Below are positions 24,799 through 31,942 of a stretch of DNA of 39,648 bases, piece after piece. Source of the stretch: a candidate division WOR-1 bacterium RIFOXYB2_FULL_42_35 (GTDB lineage Bacteria > Margulisbacteria > WOR-1 > O2-12-FULL-45-9). Positions within the stretch are counted from its first letter, which is position 1. The number at the start of each line of letters is the position of its first letter. The notes under the pieces are model-generated. The model did not search any database and had not been told where the DNA came from. It was given only the letters and a program-made list of their open reading frames with translations. Location of the stretch: positions 1-39,648 of the forward strand of contig MEUC01000033.1 in assembly GCA_001771545.1 (NCBI GenBank), read 5' to 3'. The position numbers and the translations under genes are program-made.

Positions 24799-25869
24799 TT
24801 ACAAAATAACCAAATTATCGCGGTGAACAGCTTCGCCAACATCTTTTTTCCCGATAAGTTCTTTTAATTCTTCGTGGCCAAGAGCGGCTAAGCCGCGGGC
24901 AACTTCTTTTTGGGTTTCTGTGCGAATGCTAACTAGTGAACCAGCTTTAAAGCTGCCGGTAATCTTTTTGATACCAATAGGCAGTAGACTGGTTCCTTTC
25001 TTCAAGAGAGCAGATTCTGCACCAGCGTCAACTATTAACGTTCCTTCGACTTGCAGGCCATGAGCTAACCAGCGTTTGCGGCTTTCTAGCTTTGATCCTT
25101 CCGGAATAAATAATGTTCCGGCTTTTCCTCCATTAGCAATTTTGTTGATTAAGCCATCTTTGCGAGCATTAATTATGCTCATGTGAACGCCAGCAGCACT
25201 GCAAATTTTCGCAGCCTGGATTTTAGTGATCATCCCACCGGTTCCCAATTGAGTTGAAGAATGTCCGGCCGCGGATTCGACATCTTTTGTAATTGTTTTT
25301 ATTTCAGGGACTAAGTAAGAAATTCCTTCTTCGTTATTCATATAAAAACCATCGACATCCGTTAAAAGTGCCAATAAATCAGCGCCGATCAGGCTGGCAG
25401 CTAAGGCAGCTAAGTTGTCGTTATCGCCAATTTTAATCTCATCAATAGCCACAGTATCGTTTTCATTAATAATCGGTACGACTTTTTCGGCTAAGAGGGT
25501 TAAGAGAGTGTTGCGGGCATTCAGATAGCGTTCACGGTCAGCAATGGCGTCCCTAGTTAAGAGAACCTGAGCTACTGTCAGACCAAACTCTTCAAAGGCC
25601 TTTTCGTATTGTCGCATCAGCCGGGCTTGGCCGACGGCTGCCGCAGCTTGTTTTTCCGGAATAGTTTTGGGTTTGCCTAAAGCCAATTTTTCTGCGCCGG
25701 CCACAATTGCGCCTGAAGTGACCAAAACAACCTTCTTCTTGGCCTGGCAGAGCTTAGCTATTTCAGCGACAATTCTCTTAAGGTTTTCAAGGTCTAGTTT
25801 TCCTGCGGAAGTAGTAAGAGAGGAGCTGCCAACCTTGATAACAATAGTATTGAATTTGTTTTTAGACAT
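24799..25869 (-). CDS. proB: Glutamate 5-kinase
   Basis: Phosphorylates glutamate in the first step of proline synthesis. The 356-residue protein has an amino-acid-kinase domain (VIKVGSSSLT near 10-19, LVTSGAIVAGAEKL near 48-61, NENDTVAIDEIKIGDND near 134-150, GTGGMITKIQAA near 205-216) and a C-terminal PUA domain (about 272-350). It uses glutamate, the product of the nitrogen island. It follows rpmA on the same strand. In many Firmicutes proB sits behind rplU-rpmA-obgE, so this looks like a relic of that order with obgE missing. It converges with the secretin gene with only 15 bases between. Confidence 0.95.
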   Translation of the reverse strand: MSKNKFNTIVIKVGSSSLTTSAGKLDLENLKRIVAEIAKLCQAKKKVVLVTSGAIVAGAEKLALGKPKTIPEKQAAAAVGQARLMRQYEKAFEEFGLTVAQVLLTRDAIADRERYLNARNTLLTLLAEKVVPIINENDTVAIDEIKIGDNDNLAALAASLIGADLLALLTDVDGFYMNNEEGISYLVPEIKTITKDVESAAGHSSTQLGTGGMITKIQAAKICSAAGVHMSIINARKDGLINKIANGGKAGTLFIPEGSKLESRKRWLAHGLQVEGTLIVDAGAESALLKKGTSLLPIGIKKITGSFKAGSLVSIRTETQKEVARGLAALGHEELKELIGKKDVGEAVHRDNLVIL

Positions 25870-25892
25870 TATTTAGCGAGCCTGTCTATAAG

Positions 25893-26138
25893 TCAGGCAG
25901 CTTCTTGAATGCTGACACGCTTGTTGGGTTGAAAAACAACCAGACCAGAAGCTTTGGCAAAAAGGGTGTGATCTCTGCCCATGCCGACATTTTCACCAGG
26001 GAAAAAATTAGTGCCGCGTTGACGTAGGATGATTGATCCGGCTGGAATTATTTGTCCGCCAGAAGTTTTGACACCAAGTCTTTGACCTTTTGAATCACGT
26101 CCGTTTCTCGATGCACCGCCGGCCTTCTTATGCGCCAT
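25893..26138 (-). CDS. rpmA: 50S ribosomal protein L27
   Basis: An 81-residue protein beginning [20 protein letters not shown], the classic L27 N-terminus that reaches toward the peptidyl transferase centre. The body ([23 protein letters not shown]) is also standard. There is no Firmicutes-type cleavable extension in front of the AHKKA sequence. Its ATG lies within the last 11 bases of rplU. Confidence 0.97.
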   Translation of the reverse strand: MAHKKAGGASRNGRDSKGQRLGVKTSGGQIIPAGSIILRQRGTNFFPGENVGMGRDHTLFAKASGLVVFQPNKRVSIQEAA

Positions 26139-26439
26139 TTGTTATCTCCTCAATCTGCAACCTGGTAAAAGGTTGTCTGTGGCCTTTGGTTCGATGGTAG
26201 TTAGTTTTGTTTTTGTATTTAAAGGTGACGGCTTTTTTGTCTTTGCCTGTGCCTAAAATTGTAGCAGCAACCTTAGCGTCTTTAACATAAGGGGTGCCGA
26301 TCTCAACTTTACCGTCATCGCTAACTAGTAATACTTCGCTGAAGGTGATGCTTTTCTCGGCATCAAGAAGCTCTACTTCAATGATGTCACCCTTTTCAAC
26401 TTTGTATTGTTTTCCACCGGTTTCAATAATAGCGTACAT
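26128..26439 (-). CDS. rplU: 50S ribosomal protein L21
   Basis: A 103-residue protein with the family start [18 protein letters not shown] and the conserved [26 protein letters not shown] end, which binds 23S rRNA. It overlaps rpmA and follows the DUF2344 gene. A good promoter (TTGAAG, 18 bp, TATAAT) ends 9 bases before the ATG and there is no Shine-Dalgarno, so it is probably leaderless. Confidence 0.97.
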   Translation of the reverse strand: MYAIIETGGKQYKVEKGDIIEVELLDAEKSITFSEVLLVSDDGKVEIGTPYVKDAKVAATILGTGKDKKAVTFKYKNKTNYHRTKGHRQPFTRLQIEEITNGA

Positions 26440-26448
26440 AACTTGTTT

Positions 26449-26478
26449 ATTATACCAGAAAAGCCTCTAGGACTTCAA
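26449..26478 (-). promoter_or_regulatory. rplU-rpmA promoter
   Basis: On the minus strand TTGAAG (26478-26473), 18 bp, and TATAAT (26454-26449) preceded by TGG, an extended -10 element. The -10 box overlaps the stop codon of the DUF2344 gene. Confidence 0.65.
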
Positions 26479-26749
26479 GGCCTGGGGGGAGATGTTGGTT
26501 GAGTCGTTCTTTGACATCATTGGGACGGGTCCAGCTATCAAGTTGTAAGGTGGCTTCTTCTCCCTCCGAGCTTTGTCCTACTTTAAGAGCCTGTCCCCAA
26601 GAGACTTTCATGTGGGGATTAAAGCCTTGAGAAAAGGTAATGGGGAGTTTGGCGCGACGGATGGCCCGATGAAAAGCCCTCATCAAGTCGCGGTGGGAGA
26701 TAAATTTTATTATTTCGCCTTTGGTATACTTTATTTTAACCTGCTGCAC
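26450..26749 (-). CDS. DUF2344 protein, half length
   Basis: This family (DUF2344/TIGR03936) usually follows or is fused to the B12-binding radical SAM protein encoded just upstream. The visible part (VKIKYTKGEIIKFISHRDLMRAFHRAIRRAKLPITFSQGFNPHMKVSWGQALKVGQSSEGE) is the conserved N-terminal half. The product is about 99 residues, while family members are usually near 200. I chose a GTG start at 26749 with GGAG 12 bases upstream, overlapping the radical SAM gene by 14 bases. An open frame extends to 26782. The role is unknown, though the pair is often found beside ribonuclease G and rplU. Confidence 0.7.
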   Translation of the reverse strand: MQQVKIKYTKGEIIKFISHRDLMRAFHRAIRRAKLPITFSQGFNPHMKVSWGQALKVGQSSEGEEATLQLDSWTRPNDVKERLNQHLPPGLEVLEAFLV

Positions 26750-28421
26750 GTAATAAAATCTCCTTTGGCACGCCAGTATCAATATAATCCCAGGGGAGGG
26801 ATTTTTCCTTTGCCCGGGCCTTTAAATATTCGTTGGGGTCAAGGCCACATTCGGCAAAGGCTTTTTGCCAGAGATCGAATTTGAAATGTTCAGACCAAGC
26901 ATCAAGTCGCGCGCCGAGCTCCCAGGCTTTTTCAATTACTTTAGCCAGCTTCTTGTCCCCACGAGAAAAGACCCCTTCAAGGAAACTAGCTTCTGCATGA
27001 TGCCAACGCACTTGGATGCTTTTTACTTTTAAGTTTTCCTTGATCAATCTTTGTTTGGCAAAGGTTTCTTCAATTGTTATTTGCTCTTCCCATTGTAGTG
27101 GGGTATGAGGCTTAGGAATAAAGGTAGAGAGATTAACTGTTATTCTGGCTCTTTTGGAAATTGCTTTGCCAGTTTGCAGTATCTTTCTGGCTAGTTCACA
27201 GATTCCCAGCAAGTCTTCATCTGTTTCGGAAGGTAGTCCAATCATAAAATATAGCTTAATTGATTCAATGCCTTCCTCAAAAGCTGTTTTGACGCTTTCC
27301 AAAATATCCTCTTCGCTTAATTGTTTACCGATGACATCGCGCAAGCGTTGGGTGCCAGCTTCTGGGGCAATGGTGATCCCGCTTGGCCTGACTCGAGAGA
27401 TTTCTTTGGCTAATTTGATAGAGAAATTATTACTTCTAAGAGAGGGGAGGGCTATGCTAATTTTTTGCTGTGAATATTTATCAGCCAAACTTTTAGCCAG
27501 TTTATCAATTTGAGGGTAGTCGGAGCTGGAAAGAGAAATCAGAGACAATTCCTCATAACCAGTATTTTGAATTAAGTGTTCAGTAAGAGTCGTTATCTTT
27601 TCGATACTTTTTGTCCGCATCGGTCTTGATACCCAGCCCGCCTGACAGAATTTGCAGCCCCATTTACAGCCACGCATGATTTCCACTACAGCGCGATCAT
27701 GGATTGCTTCAATAAATGGGACAATGGGCTTAATGGGATAAGGAACGTTGTTAAAATCCTTAATAATTTGCTTAACTACCTTATTGTTAGATTGTTTCAT
27801 TGTTGAATTGTTAAACTGAGGGACGAAAATGCCTGGGAGTTTCGCCAGTGCTTCGAGTTTTTCTTGTCGAGTCTTATCAATATAACACTGTAACAATTTA
27901 ACAATCTCAACAATTACTTCTTCTGCTTCCCCAATGACAAAAAAATCAAAAAACTCAGCAACGGGTTCCGGGTTAAAGGAGCATGGTCCGCCAGCCATAA
28001 TTAATGGATCCGAGTCTTTTCTGTCTCTACTATATATAGGGATATTGCCGAGCTTAAGCATGGTGATAATGTTTGTATAGGTTAGTTCGTGACCCAGGCT
28101 GATGCCAATTAAGTCGCACTGGTTGATAGGCTTTAGGGATTCGAGAGTGGAAAGTGGAAAGTTGTTAGCAGAAAGTTGTTCTTCCAAATCTGGAGCAGGA
28201 CAAAACACCCTCTCCGCAACCACATCAGGCTCATTGTTCAATATGTAGTAGAGGATTTGGATGGCCAAGTTAGACATACCGATTTCGTAGAGATCAGGAT
28301 AGGCGAGGGCAACTTTTATTTTTACTGTTTCCCAATCCTTATGAATTGAATTAAGCTCGTTGCCAATATATCTGGCCGGTCTGCGGACATTGGGGAGGAT
28401 TTGTTCGAATTGGTCTTTCAT
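26736..28421 (-). CDS. B12-binding domain radical SAM protein (TIGR03960-like)
   Basis: A 561-residue protein with an N-terminal cobalamin-binding-like domain (about 30-190, VALAYPDLYEIGMSNLAIQILY), then a radical SAM core with the cluster motif CKWGCKFC (C252, C256, C259), and a C-terminal extension typical of TIGR03960. Members lie next to DUF2344, ribonuclease G and rplU in many phyla; their reaction is not established. Three short segments (residues about 83-95, 172-184 and 203-216) are encoded by low-complexity repeat-like DNA. The ATG lies 6 bases past an extended -10 box and has no ribosome binding site. Confidence 0.88.
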   Translation of the reverse strand: MKDQFEQILPNVRRPARYIGNELNSIHKDWETVKIKVALAYPDLYEIGMSNLAIQILYYILNNEPDVVAERVFCPAPDLEEQLSANNFPLSTLESLKPINQCDLIGISLGHELTYTNIITMLKLGNIPIYSRDRKDSDPLIMAGGPCSFNPEPVAEFFDFFVIGEAEEVIVEIVKLLQCYIDKTRQEKLEALAKLPGIFVPQFNNSTMKQSNNKVVKQIIKDFNNVPYPIKPIVPFIEAIHDRAVVEIMRGCKWGCKFCQAGWVSRPMRTKSIEKITTLTEHLIQNTGYEELSLISLSSSDYPQIDKLAKSLADKYSQQKISIALPSLRSNNFSIKLAKEISRVRPSGITIAPEAGTQRLRDVIGKQLSEEDILESVKTAFEEGIESIKLYFMIGLPSETDEDLLGICELARKILQTGKAISKRARITVNLSTFIPKPHTPLQWEEQITIEETFAKQRLIKENLKVKSIQVRWHHAEASFLEGVFSRGDKKLAKVIEKAWELGARLDAWSEHFKFDLWQKAFAECGLDPNEYLKARAKEKSLPWDYIDTGVPKEILLRAAG

Positions 28422-28427
28422 CTATCT

Positions 28428-28456
28428 ATTTTAGCATTTTTGTTAAGTTTGGTGAA
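28428..28456 (-). promoter_or_regulatory. Promoter of the radical SAM operon
   Basis: On the minus strand TTCACC (28456-28451), 17 bp, and TAAAAT (28433-28428) preceded by TGC. The ATG at 28421 is 6 bases from the -10 box. Confidence 0.6.
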
Positions 28457-28477
28457 ATCCGACTTATTTTTTTGCGC

Positions 28478-28507
28478 CACAATATTAACCATTCTTTTCG
28501 GCACGTA
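28478..28507 (-). pseudogene. 30-bp copy of the leuS 3' end
   Basis: Matches 29508-29537, the codons for the last residues of LeuS (VPKRMVNIV), at 28 of 30 bases and in the same orientation. With the intact leuS end it brackets the fic gene as a direct repeat. Confidence 0.75.
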
Positions 28508-28513
28508 AAAAGT

Positions 28514-29443
28514 TTACTTTTTATGCCTTTTGATGATTTGATAACCGCGCAAAATGCTTTCAATAACAAATTTGATTAAGTGGCTTTCTGATTGCCTTTG
28601 GGCAAGCTCCAGGACCTCATAATATTCAGCTTTTCTTTTGTTTTCAATTACACAGGGCGCATAGCCGGCATTAAGCAGCTGGATAATCATTATTAGTCGG
28701 CCAACTCTGCCGTTACCATCGCCAAAGGGATGGATGGCCTCAAAATCTGCATGTAGAGCGGCAATATGGGCAACAATCTTTCCTTTAACTATATTTATTT
28801 TTCTTAGAAAACGTTGCATTTCCTCTGGGAGATCCTCTGGAGCAGGCAAAGTTAGCTCTACTCCTCGGATTGCTCGATGGTGTTTAGAGTATTTACCGGC
28901 ATCAGGCCTGATGCCCTGGAGAAGGATACGATGAAGTTCCTTTATCTTTGCTTCTGTGATTGATCCGGTAAAGTCCCCTTCAAAGATAGCTTCTAGTGCG
29001 GCTGCATGATTGGTCGCTTCCAAGTGTTCTACATAGCTTTTATCCTTAATCTGGGCTTTGTCAAAGATTATGCTCTCGGTTTCTTTTTTTGTTAAGGTGC
29101 TGCCTTCAATGGCATTAGAATTATGGGTTAATTCAAGCAGCAAATCGTCTCTAAAACTTCTATTGTCTCTAATGATCTTTTTGACGTTCAGATGTTTCTT
29201 TTTTTCTTTGTCCAGAGAGCAAAGCAGGCTTTTTATTGTTTCTTTTGATAAGGGGAGTACGCCAACAGTTTCTTTGTAAAGGGCATAGATATTCTTTTGT
29301 GCTATAGCCCTGGGTATTGAATGTTTGTTGATCCAACGGTTAAGGGCGGCAAATGTTATCCCCAGCCTCTTGGCCAGCTCTACCTGGCTTAGGCCGGTTG
29401 TGTTGAGGATGGCCTTGATTTGCTCTATATAGTTATGTGGCAT
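28514..29443 (-). CDS. Fic-domain protein with N-terminal HTH
   Basis: A likely AMP-transferase that modifies a target protein. The 309 residues start with a helix-turn-helix (about 18-40, LSQVELAKRLGITFAALNRWINK). An inhibitory helix with SNAIEG (109-114) fits the [S/T]xxxE[G/N] motif of self-inhibited class II Fic proteins. The Fic core has the complete HPFGDGNGRVGR motif at 238-249, so it should be active. The HTH suggests it regulates its own promoter, where a near-palindrome overlaps the -10 box. The gene is flanked by direct repeats taken from the end of leuS, so it is probably a recent single-gene insertion. No separate antitoxin gene is present. Confidence 0.9.
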   Translation of the reverse strand: MPHNYIEQIKAILNTTGLSQVELAKRLGITFAALNRWINKHSIPRAIAQKNIYALYKETVGVLPLSKETIKSLLCSLDKEKKKHLNVKKIIRDNRSFRDDLLLELTHNSNAIEGSTLTKKETESIIFDKAQIKDKSYVEHLEATNHAAALEAIFEGDFTGSITEAKIKELHRILLQGIRPDAGKYSKHHRAIRGVELTLPAPEDLPEEMQRFLRKINIVKGKIVAHIAALHADFEAIHPFGDGNGRVGRLIMIIQLLNAGYAPCVIENKRKAEYYEVLELAQRQSESHLIKFVIESILRGYQIIKRHKK

Positions 29444-29453
29444 ATATGCTTAA

Positions 29454-29468
29454 AGTATACAGTAAACT
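29454..29468 (-). promoter_or_regulatory. Near-palindrome over the fic -10 box
   Basis: AGTATAC-A-GTAAACT has 7-bp arms with one mismatch. On the minus strand it contains TATACT (29459-29454), ten bases from the ATG. The HTH of the Fic protein could bind here. Confidence 0.4.
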
Positions 29469-29498
29469 ATATAGGGGTGTCAATTGGTCTTCGGAGGT

Positions 29499-31871
29499 TT
29501 AAGGGGTCACAATGTTAACCATTCTTTTTGGCACGTAGATGATCTTGTGAATGGTTTTGCCTTCTAAAAACTTCTGAACTTTTTCTGCTTTTTGAGCCAT
29601 GTCTTTAATCTCAGCCTCGCTTGTGTCGCTGACTACTTTAATCGTATCCCTTAACTTGCCATTAACCTGAACTGGCAAGGTAATTTCTGTCTCCACAATC
29701 AGCTTAGGATCAAAGGTTGGCCAGGGTTGGCTGTGGACACTATCTTTATTGCCAAGTTTTTGCCAAAGCTCCTCGGTTGTGAAAGGGGCAAAAGGAGCGA
29801 GGAGAATGAGTAGTTGACTCAGGACACAAGATTCAGGATCAGTCTCCTGAATTATATTGGTTAGTTCCATTAGTCTGGCGATTGCAGTGTTAAAGGAGAA
29901 GCGTTCAATGTCTTCGGTTACAGCTTTGATGGTTTGATGTAATTTTTTGGTGATTTGATCTTGGGATTTAGGATTTATTTTGGATTTTGAACTTTGATCT
30001 TTGGATTTCTCTTCCACAAGTCGTTTGACTCGATTGAGAAACCTCGAACAACCCTCAACACTCTTGTCCGACCACTCCAACTCTTTGGTCGGTGGGGCAG
30101 CAAAGAGAATAAACATTCTGGCTGTGTCGGCACCATACTTTTTAATAATCTCATCAGGGTCAACTACGTTACACTTGGATTTTGACATTTTAGCGCCATC
30201 TTTAATAACCATGCCTTGAGTTAATAGGTTAGTAAAAGGTTCGTCAACATGACTCAAGCCAGCGTCAAATAAAACTTTAGTAAAAAAGCGAGAATAGAGT
30301 AGATGAAGAATGGCGTGTTCAATCCCGCCGATATATTGATCAACTGGCATCCATTCTTGGCATTTTTCTTTGCTAAAAGGTTCTTGATCATTATGAGGAT
30401 CGCAATATCTAAAATAGTACCAGGAAGAGCAGTTAAAAGTATCGAGGGTATCTGTTTCTCGCCTAGCTTCTCCGCCACATTTTGGACATTTAGTGCTGAG
30501 AAATGTTTTAGAAGTGGTCAAAGGTGAAGCCCCTTCGCCGGTAAACTTAACATCAGTTGGCAAAACAACTGGCAATTGTTCTTTAGGCACAGGAACAGGG
30601 CCACAGTTTTCGCAATAGATCATGGGAATGGGAGCGCCCCAATATCGTTGGCGAGAAATTAACCAATCTCTAAGTTTATAATTTGTTTTCCACTGTCCAA
30701 CTTTTTTGCTTTCCAGCCAGTTGCCGATATTTTTCAATCCCTCAGCAGATGGTTGGCCGTCAAATTGGGCGGAGTTGACCATTATGCCTTGGTCGACAAA
30801 AGCCTGGTTGTTGGAAACCTGCGACTGAACCTGCCTCGCCTGCTCGGCAAGGCGGGCGTCGCGGTTTCCGTCCTTGATAACTACTTTTATGGGGAGATTG
30901 TGAGCCTTGGCGAACTCGAAGTCACGTTGGTCATGGGCCGGGACAGCCATCACCGCACCGGTGCCGTAGGCCATTAAGACATAATCAGAGATCCAGATAG
31001 GGATTTCTTCCCCATTGGCAGGGTTAATAGCATATGCACCAGTAAAAACCCCTTCTTTGGTTTGAGTTACAGTGCGATCATGGGCGCTTTTATTTTTAGC
31101 TTTTTCAATATATGCTAAAACTGCTTTTTCCTGCTCTGTTCCTTTTGATAGCTTAATTGCCATGGGGTGTTCTGGGGCGAGGACCATGTATGTTACGCCG
31201 AATAATGTGTCGGGGCGGGTTGTGTAGACTTTGAGTTGCGAGTTTAGAGTTGCGAGTTTAAAGTCAATTTCGACCCCTCGTGATTTACCGATCCAATTGC
31301 GTTGCATAATTTTAACGGGCTCTGGCCAGCCGGTGAGTTTGTCAAGATCAGCTAACAATCTGTCAGCGTAGGCGGTGATTTTAAAAAACCATTGTTCCAA
31401 GGCCTTTTCTTGGACTAAAGAGTCACAGCGCCAGCATTGCCCGTCTTTAACTTGTTCATTGGCTAAAACAGTTGCACACTTGGGGCACCAGTTAACAGTA
31501 GCTTTTTTCTTGTAGGCTAAACCTTTTTCGTACATTAATAAGAAGATCCACTGGGTCCATTTATAATAATCAGGTTTGCTGGTGTTAACCTCGCGATCCC
31601 AATCATAAGAAAGGCCTAAACTTTTGAGTTGCTTTTGCATGCGGGCGATGCAGGAGTCAGTCCATTTTTCCGGGTGAGATTTGTGTTTAATGGCAGCATT
31701 TTCTGCCGGCATACCAAAGGCATCCCAACCAATCGGGTGAAGAACGTCAAAGCCCTTCATCCTTTTATAGCGAGCAATCACGTCACCAATCGCGTAGTTT
31801 CTCACATGCCCCATATGGATATTGCCAGAGGGGTAGGGGAACATGACCAGGGAATAATATTTATCCTTCAT
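29499..31871 (-). CDS. leuS: Leucyl-tRNA synthetase
   Basis: Charges tRNA-Leu. The 790 residues include HMGH (19-22), a zinc-type insert (WCPKC...CWRC), the CP1 editing domain (about 190-390), a second zinc site (CENC...CPKC), KMSKS near 561, the anticodon-binding domain and the C-terminal domain. It begins [16 protein letters not shown], about 30 residues later than most LeuS. A TAG stop lies four codons upstream in frame, and an extended -10 box sits 6 bases away, so the short start looks genuine. Three places are repeat-derived: NSQLK near 205-212, a 19-codon hairpin insertion near 335-353, and the Ser/Lys/Gln-rich linker near 620-645. Confidence 0.95.
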   Translation of the reverse strand: MKDKYYSLVMFPYPSGNIHMGHVRNYAIGDVIARYKRMKGFDVLHPIGWDAFGMPAENAAIKHKSHPEKWTDSCIARMQKQLKSLGLSYDWDREVNTSKPDYYKWTQWIFLLMYEKGLAYKKKATVNWCPKCATVLANEQVKDGQCWRCDSLVQEKALEQWFFKITAYADRLLADLDKLTGWPEPVKIMQRNWIGKSRGVEIDFKLATLNSQLKVYTTRPDTLFGVTYMVLAPEHPMAIKLSKGTEQEKAVLAYIEKAKNKSAHDRTVTQTKEGVFTGAYAINPANGEEIPIWISDYVLMAYGTGAVMAVPAHDQRDFEFAKAHNLPIKVVIKDGNRDARLAEQARQVQSQVSNNQAFVDQGIMVNSAQFDGQPSAEGLKNIGNWLESKKVGQWKTNYKLRDWLISRQRYWGAPIPMIYCENCGPVPVPKEQLPVVLPTDVKFTGEGASPLTTSKTFLSTKCPKCGGEARRETDTLDTFNCSSWYYFRYCDPHNDQEPFSKEKCQEWMPVDQYIGGIEHAILHLLYSRFFTKVLFDAGLSHVDEPFTNLLTQGMVIKDGAKMSKSKCNVVDPDEIIKKYGADTARMFILFAAPPTKELEWSDKSVEGCSRFLNRVKRLVEEKSKDQSSKSKINPKSQDQITKKLHQTIKAVTEDIERFSFNTAIARLMELTNIIQETDPESCVLSQLLILLAPFAPFTTEELWQKLGNKDSVHSQPWPTFDPKLIVETEITLPVQVNGKLRDTIKVVSDTSEAEIKDMAQKAEKVQKFLEGKTIHKIIYVPKRMVNIVTP
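29943..30008. repeat. AT-rich dispersed repeat inside leuS
   Basis: TTTGATC, GGATTTAGG and TTTGGATTTTG words, with CTTTGATCTTTGGATTT at 29992-30008 identical to 3576-3592. It encodes a polar linker ([17 protein letters not shown]) before the anticodon-binding helices. Confidence 0.6.
30813..30869. repeat. 57-bp hairpin repeat inserted in leuS
   Basis: The ends are complementary: GGAAACC (30813-30819) with GGTTTCC (30863-30869), then GCGAC (30821-30825) with GTCGC (30858-30862), with a GC-rich partly paired centre. The length is exactly 19 codons, from [10 protein letters not shown] to QSQVS, at the rim of the editing domain. Confidence 0.75.
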
Positions 31872-31877
31872 GACAAA

Positions 31878-31906
31878 ATTCTAACAAAATTGCCGAAGTA
31901 AGTCGA
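31878..31906 (-). promoter_or_regulatory. leuS promoter, leaderless
   Basis: On the minus strand TCGACT (31906-31901), 17 bp, and TAGAAT (31883-31878) preceded by TGT. The ATG at 31871 is 6 bases from the -10 box. Confidence 0.6.
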
Positions 31907-31942
31907 GGAAGAGAACAAAATAGAGACAACTCTCCAGAAAAA

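Noticed and set aside
30813..30977. Plus-strand frame within leuS and similar long antisense frames in clpC2 and proB
   Set aside because: These are shadows of well-supported genes on the other strand, with no start signals.
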